61,199 nucleotides of DNA from GCA-2729515 sp036336695 (GCA_036336695.1 JAYZFQ010000008.1:1-61199); one strand, 5' to 3'; positions 1 through 9,003 are shown, counted from the stretch's first letter. Numbers and translations are program-made. The notes: generated by a model from the letters alone, not told the origin.

Positions 1-342
1 CTTGGGCCAGGTCTGGTCTTCCAGGATCACCCCCGCGGCGCCCATCTGGACCAGGGATTCGACCATGCGGATCACGTTGAGCGGCCCGCCGAAGCCCGTG
101 TCGCCGTCGACGATCACGCGGATCGACACCGCCCCGCAGACGCGGCGGGCCACGTCGAGGATCTCGGTCTGGGTGAGGAGTCCGAAGTCGGGTTCGCCGA
201 GGTGGCTCGCGCTCACGGCGTAGCCGCTGAGCACGACGGTGTGGAAGCCTGCCCGTTCCGCCAGCTTGGCGCTGAGGACGTCCCAGACGCCCGCCGAGAT
301 CATCACCTTCGACGCTTCGAGGAGCGGGTGGCGTTTCGTCAC
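1..342 (-). CDS. Isocitrate lyase/PEP mutase family protein, truncated by the window edge
   Basis: This is the N-terminal 114 codons; the rest lies beyond the left edge. The start reads VTKRHPLLEASKVMISAGVW, followed by a Gly-Tyr-containing strand, the signature DGDTGFGG and the EDQ motif near the cut end. These are the Mg-binding barrel elements of the 2-methylisocitrate lyase / oxaloacetate decarboxylase / PEP mutase superfamily, which makes or breaks C-C or P-C bonds in 2-oxo acids. The GTG at 342 is preferred because AAAAGGGCG lies 8 nt upstream and the family normally begins here; an in-frame ATG at 381 would add 13 residues. It diverges from the acyl-CoA dehydrogenase at 425. The exact substrate cannot be told from this fragment. 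Confidence 0.8.
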   Translation of the reverse strand, partial: MTKRHPLLEASKVMISAGVWDVLSAKLAERAGFHTVVLSGYAVSASHLGEPDFGLLTQTEILDVARRVCGAVSIRVIVDGDTGFGGPLNVIRMVESLVQMGAAGVILEDQTWPK

Positions 343-424
343 GATTTTTCGCCCTTTTGGAAGTGACTGTGATTGCCCCATCAGTCTACGCGTCCGGGTG
401 CACGTTCCACTACCATGGCGTGCC

Positions 425-1504
425 ATGCGTTTCGGGCTGACGGAAGAGCAGGAACTGCTCCAGGCGACGCTGCGCGAGTTTGCGACGAAAGAACTCCCAG
501 CGCCGCGGCTGCGCGAGATCTTCGACGGCGGGACGGGGTGGGACGAAGCGCTGTGGCGGAGTGCGGCGGGGGTCGGCCTGCCCGGCCTGGCGATTCCCGA
601 GCGCTACGGAGGCGCCGGCCTCGAGTGGCTCGAAATGGCCCTGGCCTTCGAGGTGCTCGGAGAAGCGGCGCTGCCCGGGCCTTTCCTGGGACACGCCCTC
701 GCGGCGCTCGCGATTTCCCAGGGCGGGAGCGATGCCCAGCGCGAACGCTGGTTGCCCCGGCTCGCGTCGGGGGAGGCGGTTGCTTCGCTCGCCATCGCCG
801 AGCCCGGCGACACCTGGACCCCCGGCGAATGGTCCGCGGCTTTCGACGGTGGTGCGGTGCAGGGCACGAAAGCGTTCGTCGACCACGCGGCGATCGCGGA
901 TTTACTGGTGGTGGGCGTCGCCGGCGGCGGGCTCGTGCTGGTCGAACGCGAGGCGCCGGGCGTGGCCATCGCAGCGGTGGACGGCCTGGACCGGACCCGC
1001 GCGCTCGCCGACGTGGTGCTCGACGGTGCGGTTGCGGAAGCGCTTCCGGGCGGTGTCGAAGCCGCGGAGCCGGTGTGGGACGCGGGCTGCAGTCTGCTGG
1101 CTGCCGATGCCTTCGGCGCGGCGTGGCAACTGATCCGCATGACCGTGGAGTACACGCTGACTCGCGAGCAGTTCGGCACAGTCCTGGCCCAGTTCCAGGG
1201 GGTGAAACACGAAATCGCGAACCTCGCGGCCGAGACCGAACCGATGCGCGGGCTCGTCTGGCATGCCGCCCACGCTTTCGATCACCTCCCCGGAGAGCGC
1301 GCGTCGACGGCGGCCGCCGCGAAGGCCCACGTGACCGACCGCGCGGTTCATGTGAGCCGCCAGGTGATCGAACTCCACGGCGGCATCGGGTTCACCTGGG
1401 AATGCGACGTGCAGTTCTGGGCCAAGCGCGTGCTGTTCGACCGCAGCTGGCTCGGTGGACCCCGGTTGCACCGGGAGCGGCTGGCGGCACTGGAGGACTG
1501 GTAG
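425..1504 (+). CDS. Acyl-CoA dehydrogenase, small-type subunit
   Basis: A 359-residue FAD-dependent acyl-CoA dehydrogenase, which introduces an alpha,beta double bond into an acyl-CoA. The N-terminus (MRFGLTEEQELLQATLREF) and the C-terminal HGGIGFTWE segment are typical of the shorter chain of paired dehydrogenases. Its stop codon abuts the GTG of a second, longer dehydrogenase. Such pairs form mixed alpha2beta2 enzymes in steroid side-chain degradation, so this pair probably works as one enzyme on a bulky acyl-CoA (inference). ATG 425 has no Shine-Dalgarno sequence; TACCAT lies 8 nt before it, so the message may be leaderless. The substrate is unknown. Confidence 0.9.
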   Translation: MRFGLTEEQELLQATLREFATKELPAPRLREIFDGGTGWDEALWRSAAGVGLPGLAIPERYGGAGLEWLEMALAFEVLGEAALPGPFLGHALAALAISQGGSDAQRERWLPRLASGEAVASLAIAEPGDTWTPGEWSAAFDGGAVQGTKAFVDHAAIADLLVVGVAGGGLVLVEREAPGVAIAAVDGLDRTRALADVVLDGAVAEALPGGVEAAEPVWDAGCSLLAADAFGAAWQLIRMTVEYTLTREQFGTVLAQFQGVKHEIANLAAETEPMRGLVWHAAHAFDHLPGERASTAAAAKAHVTDRAVHVSRQVIELHGGIGFTWECDVQFWAKRVLFDRSWLGGPRLHRERLAALEDW

Positions 1505-2725
1505 GTGGATCTCTCCTTCGGACCGGAGTACGAAGCCTTTCGCGCAGAAGTGCGCGCCTTCCTCGCCGAGGCGTGGCCGGACGGGCGCGGTGACGGCGCG
1601 CCGGATCCGGCTGCCCAGCGGCGCTTCCTCACGGCGGCGACCGAGCGGGGTTTCCTGTATCGCAGCATCCCGAAGCGCTACGGCGGTTCCGAGCAGCCCT
1701 TCGATCCGCTGCGCGAGACGATCCTGGCCGAGGAATTCGAACAGGCCGGCGCGCCCTGGCAACTCGGGTACCAGGGCGTCGGCATGGTGGTACCGACCCT
1801 GCTCGAAGTCGGCGCCGACTGGCAGCGCGAGAAGTTCATTGCGCCGACCCTGTGCGGCGATTTCGTCTGGTGCCAGGGGTACAGCGAACCCGGCGCGGGC
1901 AGCGACCTGGCGTCGCTCCGCAGCACGGCGCGGCTCGAGGGCGATACGTGGGTCATCAACGGTCACAAGATCTGGACGAGCGACGCCGACCACGCCACGC
2001 ACATGTTCGGGATGTTCCGCACGGAACCCGAGGCGTCGAAGCACGCCGGCATCTCCTACCTCCTGCTCGAAATGGACCAGCCGGGCATCGATGTGCGGCC
2101 CTTGCGCCAGATCACCGGGGCGACGCACTTCTTCGAGGTGTTCTTCACGGATGTTCAGGCCCCCGCCGACTGGATCGTGGGTGAGCGGGGCCAGGGCTGG
2201 CAGGTGTCGCGCGTCAATCTCAAGCACGAGCGCAACCTCGGCGGCGGCGGACTGGCCCGCAACCGTTTCCGGCGCCTGGTGGATCTCGCGCGGCGGAATT
2301 CGCTGAACGGTCGCCCGGCCATCGAGGACCCGATCGTGCGCGACCGGCTCGCCGCCCTCGACGGCCACGTGCGCTGCCTCGAAACCATGACGCTGCGCAA
2401 GGTGAGCGCGACGTATAACGAGGAAGAAGACAAGGTTGGCCTTCCCACCCTCATCAACAAGCTCTACGGCTCGCAGGTCAACGAGCAACTCGTTCAACTC
2501 GCCTACGAATTGCTGGGTGCCGACGGACTTCTCGCCCCCACGGATTCGAGCTGGGCCGGCGGCAGCGGCGCGCGGAGCAACACGGACTGGATCGACGAGT
2601 ACCTCTATTCCCTGGCGGGTCGGATCGCCGCCGGCAGTTCGAACATCCAGCGCAACGTGATCGGCGAACGCGGACTCGGCCTCCCGCGCGACCTGCGCAG
2701 CGGAGACGTGCGTCCCCGTTCCTGA
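1505..2725 (+). CDS. Acyl-CoA dehydrogenase, large-type subunit
   Basis: A 406-residue acyl-CoA dehydrogenase starting at GTG directly after the previous stop. It shows the flavin/substrate loop WCQGYSEPGAGSDLASL at about residue 120, the strand WVINGHKIWTS, and the C-terminal FAD-binding block AGSSNIQRNVIGERGLGLPR. It is the partner of the 359-residue protein upstream and very similar in layout to the dehydrogenase at 22896. Which of the two chains carries the catalytic glutamate cannot be settled by eye. The chain-length or ring specificity is not known. Confidence 0.92.
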   Translation: MDLSFGPEYEAFRAEVRAFLAEAWPDGRGDGAPDPAAQRRFLTAATERGFLYRSIPKRYGGSEQPFDPLRETILAEEFEQAGAPWQLGYQGVGMVVPTLLEVGADWQREKFIAPTLCGDFVWCQGYSEPGAGSDLASLRSTARLEGDTWVINGHKIWTSDADHATHMFGMFRTEPEASKHAGISYLLLEMDQPGIDVRPLRQITGATHFFEVFFTDVQAPADWIVGERGQGWQVSRVNLKHERNLGGGGLARNRFRRLVDLARRNSLNGRPAIEDPIVRDRLAALDGHVRCLETMTLRKVSATYNEEEDKVGLPTLINKLYGSQVNEQLVQLAYELLGADGLLAPTDSSWAGGSGARSNTDWIDEYLYSLAGRIAAGSSNIQRNVIGERGLGLPRDLRSGDVRPRS

Positions 2726-2733
2726 ACGGAGCG

Positions 2734-3384
2734 CTACCCGGCCTGGGCGTCGAGGAGTGCGCGCAGGGTACCGAGCGCCGCCGCGTAGTCCTCGGTCACG
2801 AGGACGCCCCGGATCCCGACGCGCTCCGCGGCTTCGATGTTTCCCGGGTAGTCGTCGAGAAAGACGGCGTTTCCGGCGGCAATGCCCCCGAGTCTTTCGA
2901 GTGTCAGTTCGAAGATCCGGGGGTCGGGCTTGCGCATCCCGACTTCACTCGAGTCGATGATGTGGTGGAAGAGTTCGTCGACGGGCACGGTGCGGGTCCA
3001 GGCTTCCCGGAATTCCACGGCGTTGTTGGTGAGTAGCGCCGTCGGCATGCCGCCGGCCTTGAGTTCTCGCGCGCACTCCACGACTTCGCTGCGTGCTCCG
3101 CCGCCGCCGTTGCGGGCCATGGCGCCGAAGAAATGGAACGGGTCGGCGTCGAAGCCCTCGGCGCGCCCGAGTTCGAGGATCTCTTCTCGGGCTGCGACGA
3201 GGGTGATCTCGCCGCGCTCGAGCCGGTGCCACGGGTGGTCCGTGTCCCGGTCGTAGGGTCCGAAGACCGCGCCGAAGTATTGCTTGGGGTCGACGTCGAG
3301 GTCGCGGGCGACCTCCGCCATGGCGGCGAAGGGAGAACCGATGAACACCCCACCGAAATCCCAGATGACGGCTTCGACGGCCAT
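2734..3384 (-). CDS. HAD-family hydrolase (class IA)
   Basis: A 216-residue haloacid dehalogenase-like hydrolase. Motif I is WDFGGV with nucleophile Asp9; the usual second Asp is Gly, as in the epoxide-hydrolase N-domain/YihX-like group. Motif II is the TNN of ALLTNN, motif III the Lys of MRKPDPRIF, and motif IV the LDD of VFLDDYPGN. These support phosphatase or dehalogenase-type chemistry through an aspartyl intermediate. It is the last gene of a minus-strand catabolic run, 3 nt after the enoyl-CoA hydratase. The missing second Asp makes the reaction uncertain. Confidence 0.85.
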   Translation of the reverse strand: MAVEAVIWDFGGVFIGSPFAAMAEVARDLDVDPKQYFGAVFGPYDRDTDHPWHRLERGEITLVAAREEILELGRAEGFDADPFHFFGAMARNGGGGARSEVVECARELKAGGMPTALLTNNAVEFREAWTRTVPVDELFHHIIDSSEVGMRKPDPRIFELTLERLGGIAAGNAVFLDDYPGNIEAAERVGIRGVLVTEDYAAALGTLRALLDAQAG

Positions 3385-3387
3385 GGC

Positions 3388-4158
3388 TCAGCGTCCTTCG
3401 AACTTCGGCGCGCGCTTTTCGAAGAAGGCCTGGAAGCCCTCGCGCGTGTCGCGGCTGGCGAGGTTCACCGCCTGGGAGGTGACCTCCACGTCGATCGCTT
3501 CTTCGAAGCTCCGGAAGGATGCTTCGGAAAGCATGCGCTTGGAAAGCGACAGCGCGATGGGCGGGCCCGCCGCCAGGCGCTGCGACCAGTCGTCGACGAA
3601 CGCGTCGAGTTCTGCTGCGGGGATCACGCGGTTGACGAGGCCCAGGGCGGCGGCATCTTCGGCCGAGACCCAGTCGGCCAGGAGCGCGAGTTCCTTGGCC
3701 CGGTGCAGGCCCACGAGGCGGGGGAGGAGCCAACTGCCCCCGTAGTCGAGGGAAAGCGCCCGTCGCGCGAAGATCTGGCAGAAGCGCGCCGCGTCCGACG
3801 CCACGACGAGGTCGCAGCCCAAGGCGAGGTTCCAGCCGGCGCCGGCGGCGGTGCCGTTGACCTTGGCGAGCGTCGGTTTCGGGAAGCGGTGCAGGGCCAG
3901 TGCCGGGCGGGAGATCCGGCGCATCAGGGTGAGCAGACTGCGCTCGTCGCCGTCGCCCACCAGGTCGCCCCCGGCGCAGAAGGCGTCCCCGGCGCCGGTG
4001 AGCACCACCGCGCGAACGGCTGCGTTCTCGGCCGCGGCGTCGAGCGCCTGGAGGAGTTCTTCAGCGAGCGGCAGGTCGAGGGCATTCTTCCGCTCGGGAC
4101 GGTTCAGCGTCAGGGTCAGCACGCCCTCGCCGGACTGTTCGCGTTTCAATGACTCCAC
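3388..4158 (-). CDS. Enoyl-CoA hydratase/isomerase family protein
   Basis: A 256-residue crotonase-fold protein. FCAGGDL and GAGWNLALGCDL form the two oxyanion-hole regions, and the active-site segment reads SLDYGGSWLLPRLVG. The Asp-Gly-Gly pattern resembles PaaG-type isomerases more than the Glu-Glu pattern of classical hydratases, so isomerisation or epoxide handling is as likely as hydration. The start is GTG 4158 with GGAGG 9 nt upstream. The preceding 120 bp is non-coding and contains only a short CCGCGC/GCGCGG stem (4201-4215). It lies between an aldehyde dehydrogenase and a HAD hydrolase on the same strand. Confidence 0.9.
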   Translation of the reverse strand: MESLKREQSGEGVLTLTLNRPERKNALDLPLAEELLQALDAAAENAAVRAVVLTGAGDAFCAGGDLVGDGDERSLLTLMRRISRPALALHRFPKPTLAKVNGTAAGAGWNLALGCDLVVASDAARFCQIFARRALSLDYGGSWLLPRLVGLHRAKELALLADWVSAEDAAALGLVNRVIPAAELDAFVDDWSQRLAAGPPIALSLSKRMLSEASFRSFEEAIDVEVTSQAVNLASRDTREGFQAFFEKRAPKFEGR

Positions 4159-4278
4159 GGCCGGTGGCCTCCGGTTGGACTGGGTCGCCCACGGTAAGTG
4201 CCGCGCCGAGCGCGGTCAAATGAAAGCTCCTCGGGAGCAGACGCATCCCAGGTGCGGGGAATCGCTTCGCGCGGGCGT

Positions 4279-5814
4279 CTAGCTGAACCAGCGGGCGAGA
4301 CGCGTGCCGAAGAAGATCTTCACGAACTTCTGCATGCCGTCTTCGCCCTTGCGCGTGTAGGGGTAGCCGCCCTGGACTTTGCCCTTGCCCTTGCGATCGG
4401 CGGTGATGGGCATGGTGTGGCAGTAGCTGCGGATCCCGATCGGGCCGTTCACCTGGCCGAGCCCGCTCGCCTTCACGCCGCCGAAGGGTGCCTCGTGGAT
4501 GCCGTAGGTGATGGCCATGTCGTTCACGCAGGCGCCGCCCGTGTCGAGGCGCTCGGCCAGGCGCAGGCCCTTTTCGGTGTCCTGCGTCCAGACGTTTCCG
4601 TTCAGGCCGTAGTCCGAGTCGTTGGCCCGGGAGAGCGCCTCTTCCTCGTCGGCAACCTTCATGATCGAGACGATGGGCCCGAAGGTTTCCTTCGTCATCA
4701 GGTCCATGTCGTGGGTCACGTCGGTCACCACGGTCGGCTCGAAGTAGAGACCTTTGAGGTCCGGGTTGCGCTGTCCGCCCACGAGGACCTTCGCTCCCTT
4801 CGCCCGGGCGTCTTCCACGTGCGACTCGATGATCTTCATCTGCTCGTCCCAGAAGACGGCGCCGACATCGGATTCCCCGGTGTCGCTCTGGCGCAGGGCC
4901 CGGGTGCGCTCGGTGACCTTGTCGACGAACGTGTCGTAGACCTCGTCGACCACATAGATCCGCTCGGTGCCGCAGCAATAGTGGCCCGTGTTCATGCACG
5001 AGCCGTTCACCGCGCCCTGGGCCGCACGGTCGAGGTCGGCATCGGCGCACACGACCATGGCGTCTTTGCCGCCGAGTTCCAGGGTGAAGGGGATCAGCCG
5101 CTCGGCACAGGCGGCGCCCACCTTGCGGCCGGTGGCGACGCTGCCGGTGAACGAAATCTTGTCCACCCCGGCTTCGACGAGCGCGGCTCCGGTGGCGCCG
5201 TCTCCCTGGACCACCTGGTAGAGGTCCGGAGGGAAGCCCGCTGCTTCGGTCATCTCCTTGACGAGGAGCGCCGAGAAGGGGGTGACCTCCGAAGGCTTCT
5301 GGACGATGGCGTTGCCTGCCATCAGGGCCTGGGCCATGGGCACGAGGGTCAGGGCGACCGGGCCGTTCCACGGAGTGATGAGGCCCACCACGCCGAGGGG
5401 CTTGTACACGATGCGCAGCTTCTTCATGAACCCCATCAGGCCGTGGATGCGGGGCGTTTCGGGCCGCAGGAACTTGCGCGCGTTCTTGGCGTAGAAGGTG
5501 AGGGCATCGCAGGGGGCGAAGACCTCCATGGCGATTGCATCGCTGCGCGCCTTGCCCGTTTCGCGGATGACCAGGTCGACGATGTCGTCCTGGCGGGCGA
5601 CGACCTGTCGGCACAGGGCCTGGAGGACTTCTCCCCGCGCCGCGAAGTCGCGCTGGGCCCATTCGGTCTGGGCCTTGCGCGCGCGCTCGACGGCACCGCG
5701 CACGTCTTCGGCGGTGGCGCAGTCGAACTCGCCGATGGGTTCCAGGGTCGCGGGAGAAAGCGCGCGCAGACGGCGGCGCGGACCGGTGCTCTCGGCGGTT
5801 TCGACGATGGCCAT
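4279..5814 (-). CDS. Aldehyde dehydrogenase family protein
   Basis: A 511-residue NAD(P)-dependent aldehyde dehydrogenase, oxidising an aldehyde to the acid. Visible marks are the PWNGP nucleotide-site strand, the glutamate motif LELGGKDA, and the catalytic-cysteine loop NTGHYCCGTERIYV. The C-terminus carries the dimer motif (GVKASGLGQVNGPIGI) and then a tail rich in Lys, Gly and aromatic residues. AAGGAG precedes the ATG. It is the fourth gene of the minus-strand run starting with another aldehyde dehydrogenase at 8947. The physiological aldehyde cannot be read from sequence. Confidence 0.92.
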   Translation of the reverse strand: MAIVETAESTGPRRRLRALSPATLEPIGEFDCATAEDVRGAVERARKAQTEWAQRDFAARGEVLQALCRQVVARQDDIVDLVIRETGKARSDAIAMEVFAPCDALTFYAKNARKFLRPETPRIHGLMGFMKKLRIVYKPLGVVGLITPWNGPVALTLVPMAQALMAGNAIVQKPSEVTPFSALLVKEMTEAAGFPPDLYQVVQGDGATGAALVEAGVDKISFTGSVATGRKVGAACAERLIPFTLELGGKDAMVVCADADLDRAAQGAVNGSCMNTGHYCCGTERIYVVDEVYDTFVDKVTERTRALRQSDTGESDVGAVFWDEQMKIIESHVEDARAKGAKVLVGGQRNPDLKGLYFEPTVVTDVTHDMDLMTKETFGPIVSIMKVADEEEALSRANDSDYGLNGNVWTQDTEKGLRLAERLDTGGACVNDMAITYGIHEAPFGGVKASGLGQVNGPIGIRSYCHTMPITADRKGKGKVQGGYPYTRKGEDGMQKFVKIFFGTRLARWFS

Positions 5815-5851
5815 GGGGTTCTCCTTCGGGGGCGGCGTCCGGTCGGCCCGG

Positions 5852-6667
5852 TCATTCGCCGATGAAGTTGGGCTTGCGCTTTTCCTTGAAGGCGCGCGGT
5901 CCTTCCCGGGCGTCCTTCGACTGCATCACGGTGGCCGAGACCTCGTTCTCGACCTGGTAGGCCTGGTCGAGGGGGAGGCCGCTCGAACGCAGGATGCCTT
6001 CCTTGATCTTCCGCACGGCGAGGGGCCCGTTTTCCGCGAGCCGCTCGGCGTATTCGAGAGCGCGGGGCAGCAGGCGCTCCCGGGGAACGACGGCGTTGAC
6101 GAGCCCCATGGCGAGGGCCTCTTCCGCCGTGAACGGGTCGCCTACCATGAGGATCTCCATCGCCCGGGCATAGGGCACCTGGCGCGGCAGCCGCGTGAGC
6201 GAGCCGCCTCCGGGTAGGAGGCCGACCTTGGCTTCCGGGGTGCCGAACGTGGCGTTTTCCGCCGCCACCCGGAGGTCGCAGGCGTTGGTGATCTCGGTGC
6301 CGCCGCCGAGGGCGCGCCCGTTCACCGCGGCGATCACCGGCTTGTAGAGCTCGAAGCCGCGCAGGATGCCGTCGGTGAACTGTTTCAGGTCGCCCATCAG
6401 GCGTTCGTCCCACTCGCTTTCCGGCTGCCGGGCGCCGGTCATGAGCGGCATCGTGAGCTTGAGGTCGCCCCCGGCGCTGAAGTCTTCGTCGCCCGCCCCC
6501 GTGAGGATCGCGACGCGGAGGGCGTCGGTGTCGCGGTACTCGTACCAGGCCTCGGCGAGCCGGACGATCATCTCGGGCGACAGCGCGTTGCGGGCGTCGG
6601 GCCGGTTCATCGTGAGGACGAGCACGCTGTCGCGCTTGTCGACGAGAAGATGGGGAGCTTCGGCCAT
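5852..6667 (-). CDS. Enoyl-CoA hydratase/isomerase family protein
   Basis: A 271-residue crotonase-family protein. The first oxyanion-hole segment is DFSAGGDLKL, the second GGGTEITNACDL. The active-site segment FGTPEAKVGLLPGGG carries the usual first glutamate position and a glycine-rich second. The likely role is hydration of a 2-enoyl-CoA in the pathway served by the neighbouring aldehyde dehydrogenases and SDR. It lies 13 nt after the SDR stop and 36 nt before the next gene, so it is probably co-transcribed. Confidence 0.9.
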   Translation of the reverse strand: MAEAPHLLVDKRDSVLVLTMNRPDARNALSPEMIVRLAEAWYEYRDTDALRVAILTGAGDEDFSAGGDLKLTMPLMTGARQPESEWDERLMGDLKQFTDGILRGFELYKPVIAAVNGRALGGGTEITNACDLRVAAENATFGTPEAKVGLLPGGGSLTRLPRQVPYARAMEILMVGDPFTAEEALAMGLVNAVVPRERLLPRALEYAERLAENGPLAVRKIKEGILRSSGLPLDQAYQVENEVSATVMQSKDAREGPRAFKEKRKPNFIGE

Positions 6668-6680
6668 GGGGTCTCCGCAG

Positions 6681-7484
6681 TCAGCGAGGGATGGTCTGGC
6701 CGCCGTTCGCGCGCCAGATCTGTCCGGTGCAGAAGCGCGAAGCGTCGGACGCCAGGTAGAGGATCTGCCAAGCCTGGTCGATCGGGTCGCCGAAGCGTCC
6801 GATCGGCGACAGGTCTTCCATGCGCTGGCGGAAGGCTTCGAGGGCGGCCTCGCCGCCCGTCTCGTCGAGCCGCCGGGTGGTGAACTTCGTGAGAGTGGCG
6901 CCCGGGGCGATCACGTTCACGCGGATGCCGAAGGGGCCCGCTTCGAGGGCGAGGGTCTGGGTGAGCATCACGACGGCCGCCTTCGTCAGGGCGTACACGC
7001 CGTAGCCGGGCATGGCCTGGTCGATCGCCCCGCTCGACACGTTGATGATGCTGCCGCCCCCGCTCTCGCGCATGGCGGCGACGGCCGCCTGGCAGCCGTG
7101 AAGCGTGCCTTTCAGGTTGATCGCCACCGTCCGGTCGACTTCGTCTTCGGGGACGTCGATGAGCATCGCGTCGCAGGGGACTCCGGCGACATTGCACATC
7201 ACATCGAGCCGCGCCCAGGTCTCGGTGGCCGCCGCGACGAGGGCGTGCACCTCGCCGCGGACCGCCACGTCGCAGTGGCGGGCAAGCGCTTCGCCCCCGG
7301 CCTTCCGGATCGCTTCGGCGGCCTCGTTGGCACCGGCTTCGTCGACGTCGCCGATCACCACCCGGGCCCCCGCGGCGGCGAGCACTTCTGCGGTGGCACG
7401 CCCGATGCCGCTGGCCCCGCCGGTGACCACGGCCACGCGGTCGTCGAGGCGGAACGGATTCAGGACGTCGTTGTCTTCGCTCAT
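6681..7484 (-). CDS. SDR-family oxidoreductase
   Basis: A 267-residue classical short-chain dehydrogenase/reductase. The Rossmann motif TGGASGIG is near residue 22, a DVDEAG segment ends strand 2, NVAG lies in the core, and the catalytic tetrad includes Ser in NVSSGA and YALTK (Tyr-x-x-x-Lys). It probably oxidises a hydroxyacyl or alcohol group with NAD(P). Its ATG overlaps the TGA of the upstream aldehyde dehydrogenase (ATGA, 7481-7484), a sign of translational coupling. Confidence 0.92.
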   Translation of the reverse strand: MSEDNDVLNPFRLDDRVAVVTGGASGIGRATAEVLAAAGARVVIGDVDEAGANEAAEAIRKAGGEALARHCDVAVRGEVHALVAAATETWARLDVMCNVAGVPCDAMLIDVPEDEVDRTVAINLKGTLHGCQAAVAAMRESGGGSIINVSSGAIDQAMPGYGVYALTKAAVVMLTQTLALEAGPFGIRVNVIAPGATLTKFTTRRLDETGGEAALEAFRQRMEDLSPIGRFGDPIDQAWQILYLASDASRFCTGQIWRANGGQTIPR

Positions 7485-8947
7485 GTGGACCACCCGATGT
7501 GCTTGAGTTCCGTGTAGGCGGGGATCGCGTACCTCCCGCCGTCGCGCCCGACACCGCTGTGCTTGAAGCCGCCGAACGGCGTGTCCTGTCGCGGCGGGCT
7601 GCCGTTGATCTGGACGGCGCCGGTCCGCATGCGCGATGCGACGCTGCGCCCGCGCTCGCGGTCGCCGGACCAGACGTAGCCGGAGAGTCCGTAGTCGGAG
7701 TCGTTCGCCAGGGCGACGGCTTCGTCCGCGTCGCGGAACGGAATCGCCGTGATGACCGGTCCGAAGATCTCCTCTCGGGCGACGGTCATCGCGTTGGTAG
7801 CGTCGGTGAACAGGGTGGGCTCCACGAAGTAGCCGCGGTCGGGCTCGCCCGGGCGCTTGCCGCCGCACGCGAGGGTGGCGCCTTCTGCCACGCCACGGGC
7901 GATGTAACCCAGGACCCGTTCCCGTTGCACGTCCGAGACGAGGGGGCCCACGACGACGTCGGCGTCCCGGGGTCTCCCGATCGGAAGGGTGGGGCCGGCG
8001 GCGGCGAGGCGGTCGGTGAATTCCGCGTAGAAGGATTCCTCGACCAGCAGCCGCGTCGGCGCCGTGCAGATCTGTCCGGAGTGGAAGGTCCACGGACTCA
8101 TGGCACCGCGGAGGGCTTTTTCTGCATCGCAGTCGGCGAACACGATGCAGGCCGACTTCCCGCCGAGTTCGAGGAGCGTGCGTTTCATCTGGGCGCCGCA
8201 GCGCTCGTGGATGACGCGGCCCACGGCGGAACTGCCGGTGAACGAGATCATGTCCACGTCCGGCGACCCGGTAAGGGCCTCGCCGATCTCGGGTCCCGCG
8301 CCGGAGACGACGTTCACGACGCCCGGCGGCATCACCGCAGCCACGACCCGGCAGAGTTCGATGACACCGTTCGGAGCCTGGGGCGGGGGTTTCACCACCA
8401 CGGTATTTCCGCAGGCCAGGGCCGGTCCGATCTTGCCCGCGCAGTTCGCGAGGGGAACGTTGAAGGGCGAGATGCAGCCGACGACCCCCACGGGTTCGCG
8501 CACGACGACGCCTTCGGCACGGCCGCGTCCCGCGGCACCGAGATCGATTTCCAACGCGGGGAGCGCTTCTTCGAATCCGCTTTCCGCGAGCTGGGCGTTG
8601 CTTTCGAGGCGGGTCGCGGTGATCCCCATGTGCAGCTGGTGCACGACGCTCGCGAGTGCGCCGGTTTCGTCGATCACGAGGTCGGTGAGGCGGGGAATTT
8701 CCTTGCGGAAACGCTCGGCGGCTTCCCGGAGTCGCGCCGCACGGTCCGCGCCGGAGAGGCGGGGCCATTCCCCGTGTTCGAAAGCCTCGCGTGCGGCGGC
8801 GGCGGCTTCCGCCACCTGTTGTGTCGAGCACTCGGGGGCCAGCGCCGCGGTTGCCTCGGTGGCGGGGTTCATGACTTCGGTGGTTCCGTTTGCGGCGGGC
8901 ACCCAGCGGCCCCCGATCAGGGCCTCGTCGTAGCGGGGGATTTCCAT
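7481..8947 (-). CDS. Aldehyde dehydrogenase family protein
   Basis: A 488-residue aldehyde dehydrogenase with PFNVPL at the cofactor site, LELGGKSA containing the general-base Glu, and the cysteine loop HSGQICTAPTRLLV. The C-terminal FKHSGVGRDGGR is typical of the family. It is the first gene of the minus-strand run down to 2734. Its ATG has a C-rich upstream stretch and no Shine-Dalgarno sequence; a TACAAT box ends 9 nt before the start. It diverges from the DUF1214 gene across 56 bp. The two aldehyde dehydrogenases in this run are not near-identical, so they probably act on different steps or substrates. Confidence 0.92.
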   Translation of the reverse strand: MEIPRYDEALIGGRWVPAANGTTEVMNPATEATAALAPECSTQQVAEAAAAAREAFEHGEWPRLSGADRAARLREAAERFRKEIPRLTDLVIDETGALASVVHQLHMGITATRLESNAQLAESGFEEALPALEIDLGAAGRGRAEGVVVREPVGVVGCISPFNVPLANCAGKIGPALACGNTVVVKPPPQAPNGVIELCRVVAAVMPPGVVNVVSGAGPEIGEALTGSPDVDMISFTGSSAVGRVIHERCGAQMKRTLLELGGKSACIVFADCDAEKALRGAMSPWTFHSGQICTAPTRLLVEESFYAEFTDRLAAAGPTLPIGRPRDADVVVGPLVSDVQRERVLGYIARGVAEGATLACGGKRPGEPDRGYFVEPTLFTDATNAMTVAREEIFGPVITAIPFRDADEAVALANDSDYGLSGYVWSGDRERGRSVASRMRTGAVQINGSPPRQDTPFGGFKHSGVGRDGGRYAIPAYTELKHIGWST

Positions 8948-8956
8948 GGGGGGACG

Positions 8957-8962
8957 ATTGTA
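8957..8962 (-). promoter_or_regulatory. Candidate -10 element of the aldehyde dehydrogenase run
   Basis: TACAAT read on the minus strand, ending 9 nt before ATG 8947. No convincing -35 box and no ribosome-binding site are seen, so the transcript would have a very short leader or none. Confidence 0.4.
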
Positions 8963-8991
8963 TTCCGAACCGTCTTCGAGGGGGGATCCCG

Positions 8992-8997
8992 TATGAT
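8992..8997 (+). promoter_or_regulatory. Candidate -10 element of the DUF1214-sulfotransferase operon
   Basis: TATGAT lies 6 nt before the GTG start at 9004, which puts the expected transcription start at or within a base or two of the start codon. There is no Shine-Dalgarno sequence between them and no clear -35 hexamer. Confidence 0.45.
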
Positions 8998-9003
8998 GGC
9001 CCG

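Noticed and set aside
902..2497. 531-codon open frame on the minus strand
   Set aside because: It is antisense to the two acyl-CoA dehydrogenases, its composition is typical of a shadow frame, and it has no recognisable domain.
4201..4215. CCGCGC-CGA-GCGCGG hairpin as a terminator
   Set aside because: The stem is only 6 bp, there is no T-run, and it lies inside an operon-like run; such stems are frequent by chance at this GC content.
4198..5865. 555-codon open frame on the plus strand
   Set aside because: It is antisense to a well-supported aldehyde dehydrogenase and its translation is low-complexity with no motif.
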